Source: Candidatus Moraniibacteriota bacterium
GTDB taxonomy: Bacteria; Patescibacteriota; Minisyncoccia; Moranbacterales; UBA1568
Direction: 5' to 3'
NCBI GenBank assembly: GCA_018062205.1
Contig: JAGOSP010000012.1
Coordinates: 1-33,797, forward strand
DNA length: 33,797 nt
The notes under the pieces are model-generated. The model worked only from the letters and a program-made list of their open reading frames with translations, did not search any database and was not told the DNA's origin. The translations under genes and the position numbers were made by a program. This document shows positions 30,410 through 33,797 of this stretch, in pieces (position 1 is the stretch's first letter; the number at the start of each line of letters is the position of its first letter).

Positions 30410-32890
30410 ATGCTAGATACCTCATTCCTCGAAAAACTCTCTCTTCATGCCCGTCACGCCCTCAAAGAATCGCGTGATATCGCCTCTTGTGCCAAAAGCA
30501 AGACCATTGAACCACAACATCTTCTTTTGGCAATTTTTCTCGAAAACGGAAGTTTGGGGAGTTTTTTACTCGAAAACATCGGTTTTGGAAAAGAACAACT
30601 CGAAAAATTTTGTCTGAAACAGAAAAAATCGAAACGTCTACCTCCTCGTTTTACCCCTCTCCTCTCACCAGTTACGTCAACCATTCTTCGTAATGCATAT
30701 CAACTTGCTCACAATCGCTCATTCCCTTACGTTGGAACCGAACACATCGTCTCGGCACTGATAAATTCAGATAACGCAGATATTCATCTGGTTGCCACCA
30801 CCTCCAATATCAATCTTTCCAAAGCAGCCACTTCTCTCGAAAACCATCTCCATTTCGAACACTTCCCCGAATTTCCAAACCTCTTTGAAAATTCAGAAAA
30901 TTCTTTCCAAAAATCATCTCTCGGTGTGAAAAAGAAATCAAAAGCACTCAGCCTTGATCAATTCGCTACCGATATCAAGGATCAAGATGGCGCAAGCATT
31001 TTAATTGGACGAGAAACAGAAATCGATCGTCTCATTACGATTCTTTCTCGTCGAACCAAAAACAATCCACTTCTTATCGGTGAACCAGGCGTTGGTAAAA
31101 CCGCCCTCGTTGCTGCGCTTGCCAATCGAATCGCCCAAGGAACAGTGCCGCCCTCTCTTCTTAACAAGCGCATCCTATCGCTCGATCTCGCGCTCATCGT
31201 TGCGGGAACAAATTTTCGTGGTGAATTCGAAGCTCGACTAAAGGATATTATGGCTGAGACAAAATCCCACACCGATATTATCCTTTTCATAGATGAAATC
31301 CATACTATTGTCGGCGCCGGGAATGCGAATGGAAGCCTTGACGCTGCCAATATCCTCAAACCAGCTCTTGCACGCGGAGAACTCCGTTGCATTGGAGCAA
31401 CAACTTTTACTGAATACAAAAGGCATATCGAAAAAGATGCCGCCCTCGAACGCCGATTTCAGCCTCTCCTTATTCGTGAGCCAACTGCCGAAGAAACTCT
31501 TGAGATTCTTGAAGCCTCAAAATCCCTCTACGAGAATCATCATCGAGTTACCCTTTCTCCAAAAATTGTTTCACTTGCTGTTGATCTTGCTTCTCGGTCA
31601 ATACCAGACCGATTCTTCCCTGACAAAGCATTTGATATTCTCGACGAAGCTGCTGCTCGAGCCTCAATAACTTCAAAGGACCACCAGAAGAAAGAGATAG
31701 ATCTCTCTCTTCTCACACAGCAGTACAAGAATACAAGTATCACCAAAGAGCGTTTCGTCAAAGAAGGCAACTTTGATGAGGCTTTTTTGTGGCACAAAGA
31801 AGAAGAGCGGCTCAAAGAACAGCTTCGAGCTCTCGCAAAAGCAACAAAATGCCATCCCATACCAGCTGTTCGTGTCACAGAAATACATGTTTTCACTGCT
31901 GTTTCTCGCATGACCGGCATCCCACTTGAAAAACTTTCTGGACAAACTCCACATCGCACCCTTGTCTCACTCAAACAAACACTCACGAAAGAACTCATCG
32001 GTCAGCCCGATGTAGCTCAAGCAATCACGCATTCTCTCTCTCGGGCACTTTCAGGAATTCATTTCCCCGGACGACCCATTGGCTCTTTCCTTCTTCTTGG
32101 TCCAACTGGTGTTGGGAAAACACATCTTGCAAAAATACTCGCTCGAGAATACTTCGGAAGTGAACAAAATCTTATCCGTATCGATATGAGTGAGTTCATG
32201 GAAAAGCACAGCGTGGCGCAAATGATTGGGTCTCCCGCAGGCTATGTCGGCTATGGTGACGGAGGAAAACTAACTGAGCGCGTCCGCCGGAATCCTTCAT
32301 CCGTTGTTCTTTTTGATGAAATCGAAAAGGCTCACCCAGACGTCCTGAATATCCTTCTTCAAATCTTAGATGAAGGTGTCTTAACAGACGCCGAAGGTCG
32401 GCAGGTAAGCTTCAAGAATGCACTCATTCTTATCACCTCCAATATCGGAACATCCGCTTTCACCGAAACGTCTGCCATCGGATTCAAAAAACATCTCCTG
32501 ACTGAAGATGTCCTCGCTCGCTTCGAAAATATCAGACACACCGTCCTCAATGATCTCAAAAAAATCCTTCGTCCTGAACTTCTTGCGCGTATCGGAGAAA
32601 CACTGGTCTTTCGACCACTTGATCAACCATCTCTCGAAGAAATCGCTGCTCTTGAACTACATGATCTCAAAAAACGTCTCGAAAAAAAGAGTGTTCTTCT
32701 TGAGTTTCCTCGAGAAATCGCCTCTTTTCTTGCCAAAAAAAGTTTTTCTCCGCAACATGGAGCTCGTCTTATCCGAAAAAACATTGAAACTCTCGTTGAA
32801 TATCCTCTGGCTGAAACACTCATCAAGCACCGTGCCAATCATGTCAAACTCTTACTGAGTCATAATACTATTGTGTGTCGCGCGCTCTAA
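30410..32890 (+). CDS. clpC: ClpC-type AAA+ unfoldase
   Basis: An 826-aa Hsp100. Clp-N repeats (about 5-150), AAA1 with Walker A GEPGVGKT (224-231) and Walker B IDEIH (D295/E296), a middle region with a UVR-like helix pair (about 440-480: KERFVKEGNFDEAFLWHKEEERLKEQL), AAA2 with Walker A GPTGVGKT (564-571) and Walker B FDEIEKAHPDV (D636/E637), then the D2-small domain. The ClpP-docking tripeptide IGF is at 690-692, so it should feed ClpP; clpP is not in the window. The UVR-like element and short middle domain fit ClpC rather than ClpB. It overlaps comF by 16 bp. Confidence 0.93.
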   Translation: MLDTSFLEKLSLHARHALKESRDIASCAKSKTIEPQHLLLAIFLENGSLGSFLLENIGFGKEQLEKFCLKQKKSKRLPPRFTPLLSPVTSTILRNAYQLAHNRSFPYVGTEHIVSALINSDNADIHLVATTSNINLSKAATSLENHLHFEHFPEFPNLFENSENSFQKSSLGVKKKSKALSLDQFATDIKDQDGASILIGRETEIDRLITILSRRTKNNPLLIGEPGVGKTALVAALANRIAQGTVPPSLLNKRILSLDLALIVAGTNFRGEFEARLKDIMAETKSHTDIILFIDEIHTIVGAGNANGSLDAANILKPALARGELRCIGATTFTEYKRHIEKDAALERRFQPLLIREPTAEETLEILEASKSLYENHHRVTLSPKIVSLAVDLASRSIPDRFFPDKAFDILDEAAARASITSKDHQKKEIDLSLLTQQYKNTSITKERFVKEGNFDEAFLWHKEEERLKEQLRALAKATKCHPIPAVRVTEIHVFTAVSRMTGIPLEKLSGQTPHRTLVSLKQTLTKELIGQPDVAQAITHSLSRALSGIHFPGRPIGSFLLLGPTGVGKTHLAKILAREYFGSEQNLIRIDMSEFMEKHSVAQMIGSPAGYVGYGDGGKLTERVRRNPSSVVLFDEIEKAHPDVLNILLQILDEGVLTDAEGRQVSFKNALILITSNIGTSAFTETSAIGFKKHLLTEDVLARFENIRHTVLNDLKKILRPELLARIGETLVFRPLDQPSLEEIAALELHDLKKRLEKKSVLLEFPREIASFLAKKSFSPQHGARLIRKNIETLVEYPLAETLIKHRANHVKLLLSHNTIVCRAL

Positions 32891-33690
32891 AAACTCTTCT
32901 GTCTCGACTCTCTCGATACGCACACATTTTCGGGTCTTTTATACTCGATATTTTTTTTCCGCTCAATTGCCTTGGTTGCGAAGAGAATGGCACACTTCTC
33001 TGCCAAGCCTGTTGCTCGAAAATGAAACCGCGCTACGAGCAACGCTGTCCTTATTGTCGTCAACATATCACCCCGCACGGCGAAACATGCTTTGCTTGTT
33101 CTTCAAAGAAAGCACTCGAAGGTATGTTCGTTTCCTATGACTATGAGCAGCCGCTCGTCAAAACTACTCTGCATGCCTTCAAATATCATTCACTTGAGTC
33201 GCTCGCTCATCCACTCTCTCAGCTCTTCATACAAACCGTTTCTTCATCTGGATTGCCCCTCCCAGATTGTATTATCCCTGTTCCGCTTCATCCGTGGAAA
33301 CTCCGTTACCGCGGGTTTAATCAATCCGAATTCCTTGGACAAGCTCTTTCTGTAACACTTTTACCGGGAATCTCAATTCCCTTCTACACGGATAACCTCT
33401 TACGACATCGCTTCACGCTCCCTCAACAAAAAATGCCCGACGTAGCTTCTCGGAAAAACAATGTCAAAAACGCCTTTTCTGTACCAAAACACACCAGCGT
33501 TCTCATGAAAGAAAAGACTATCTGGCTTATCGACGATATCGCAACAACCGCAAGTACATTGGATGCTTGCGCACATGCTCTCAGACAGGCTGGCGCCCGA
33601 AAAGTCTTCGGCGTCGTTTTTGCTCAGAAAAAATTCGTTCCAAACAAAAATCTCTCTTCTCGAAAAAATTCTACAGAAAAAACCTCGTAA
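32875..33690 (+). CDS. comF: ComF-family protein (phosphoribosyltransferase-like)
   Basis: A 271-aa protein. The N-terminal zinc finger (about 32-75) has CLGC, CQAC, CPYC and CFAC, four CxxC pairs. The C-terminal phosphoribosyltransferase domain has IPVPLHPWKLRYRGFNQSE and the PRPP-loop WLIDDIATTASTLDA. ComFC-type proteins are needed for DNA uptake in naturally competent bacteria, where they act with ComFA/DprA after DNA entry; the exact reaction is unresolved. The GTG at 32875 overlaps the clpC stop by 16 bp and is the only start giving the full zinc finger. The basic tail of about 20 residues is extra. Confidence 0.9.
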   Translation: MSRALKTLLSRLSRYAHIFGSFILDIFFPLNCLGCEENGTLLCQACCSKMKPRYEQRCPYCRQHITPHGETCFACSSKKALEGMFVSYDYEQPLVKTTLHAFKYHSLESLAHPLSQLFIQTVSSSGLPLPDCIIPVPLHPWKLRYRGFNQSEFLGQALSVTLLPGISIPFYTDNLLRHRFTLPQQKMPDVASRKNNVKNAFSVPKHTSVLMKEKTIWLIDDIATTASTLDACAHALRQAGARKVFGVVFAQKKFVPNKNLSSRKNSTEKTS

Positions 33691-33797
33691 CCTGTCGAAT
33701 CAAAATCAATGCAGCGAGTGCAAGAGTGATACCGATAATAGCTGAGGTTGCCATTTTCTTGGCTGATTTTGCTTTGTCATCTGCTCCAGCAGAACCC
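33671..33797 (-). CDS. Membrane protein, C-terminal 41 residues only (runs off the edge)
   Basis: Reading from the right edge on the minus strand gives 41 codons to a TAG at 33671-33673, overlapping the 3' end of comF by 20 bp in a tail-to-tail arrangement. The visible part has a basic patch (DDKAKSAKKM) and one C-terminal hydrophobic helix (AIIGITLALAALILIRQ) followed by VTRFFL. No family can be named from this fragment; a small pilin-like or T4SS-pilin-type membrane protein would fit but is only a guess. Confidence 0.5.
   Translation of the reverse strand, partial: GSAGADDKAKSAKKMATSAIIGITLALAALILIRQVTRFFL

Noticed and set aside
30982-31419. Minus-strand frame within clpC
   Set aside because: Shadow of a strongly conserved AAA1 domain, with no start signal.

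Overview
The window reads as a compact bacterial chromosome segment of moderate GC. It most resembles a Candidate Phyla Radiation (Patescibacteria, Parcubacteria-like) genome. This is inferred from the gene set: a type IV pilus operon with no outer-membrane secretin, a strongly shortened SMC, ribosomal protein genes beside rnc and nusB, thrombospondin-type calcium repeats on surface proteins, and many genes without a clear Shine-Dalgarno (SD) sequence. TGA is used as a normal stop (the ABC ATPase and smc end in TGA), so the TGA-glycine code of Gracilibacteria/SR1 does not apply. No database search was possible.

Layout. 1-120: probable 3' end of a 23S rRNA with no 5S recognisable after it, then a promoter-driven orphan gene of unknown function. 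915-3593: an ABC-F ATPase with a candidate leader attenuator, a 78-aa unknown and a Nudix hydrolase. 3733-5802: a class A penicillin-binding protein, apparently on a leaderless mRNA. 5837-9925: one minus-strand operon from a TTGAGA/TATAAT promoter, encoding a membrane coiled-coil protein, an acidic calcium-repeat protein, an ApbE flavin transferase, a calcium-repeat/ferric-reductase-like cytochrome b and a MacB-type permease; it looks like an extracytoplasmic redox module. 10003-11960: a MacB-type ATPase/permease pair. 12088-14199: a CPA1 Na+/H+ antiporter with a long cytosolic tail.

14337-21528 (minus): a translation and chromosome-maintenance block in the order rpmF, nusB, rnc, [insertion], smc, rpsP, rplJ, rplL. 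The insertion between rnc and smc is an intact IS30-family element next to a cassette of two tiny membrane proteins with its own promoter, palindromes, strong SDs and terminator. rplJ has a leader of about 187 nt in which an 8-nt segment can pair with the 5' arm of a terminator, as expected for an L10-type attenuator.

21879-30120 (minus): a type IV pilus operon pilM-pilN-pilO-pilB-pilT-pilC followed by three tandem pilin genes. Two are near-identical copies at 499-bp spacing, and the last has lost the SD present in the other two. Divergent from it (30410-33690) are clpC and comF. The pilus and ComF together suggest DNA uptake, though ComEA, ComEC and the prepilin peptidase are not in the window. 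A membrane protein gene runs off the right edge.
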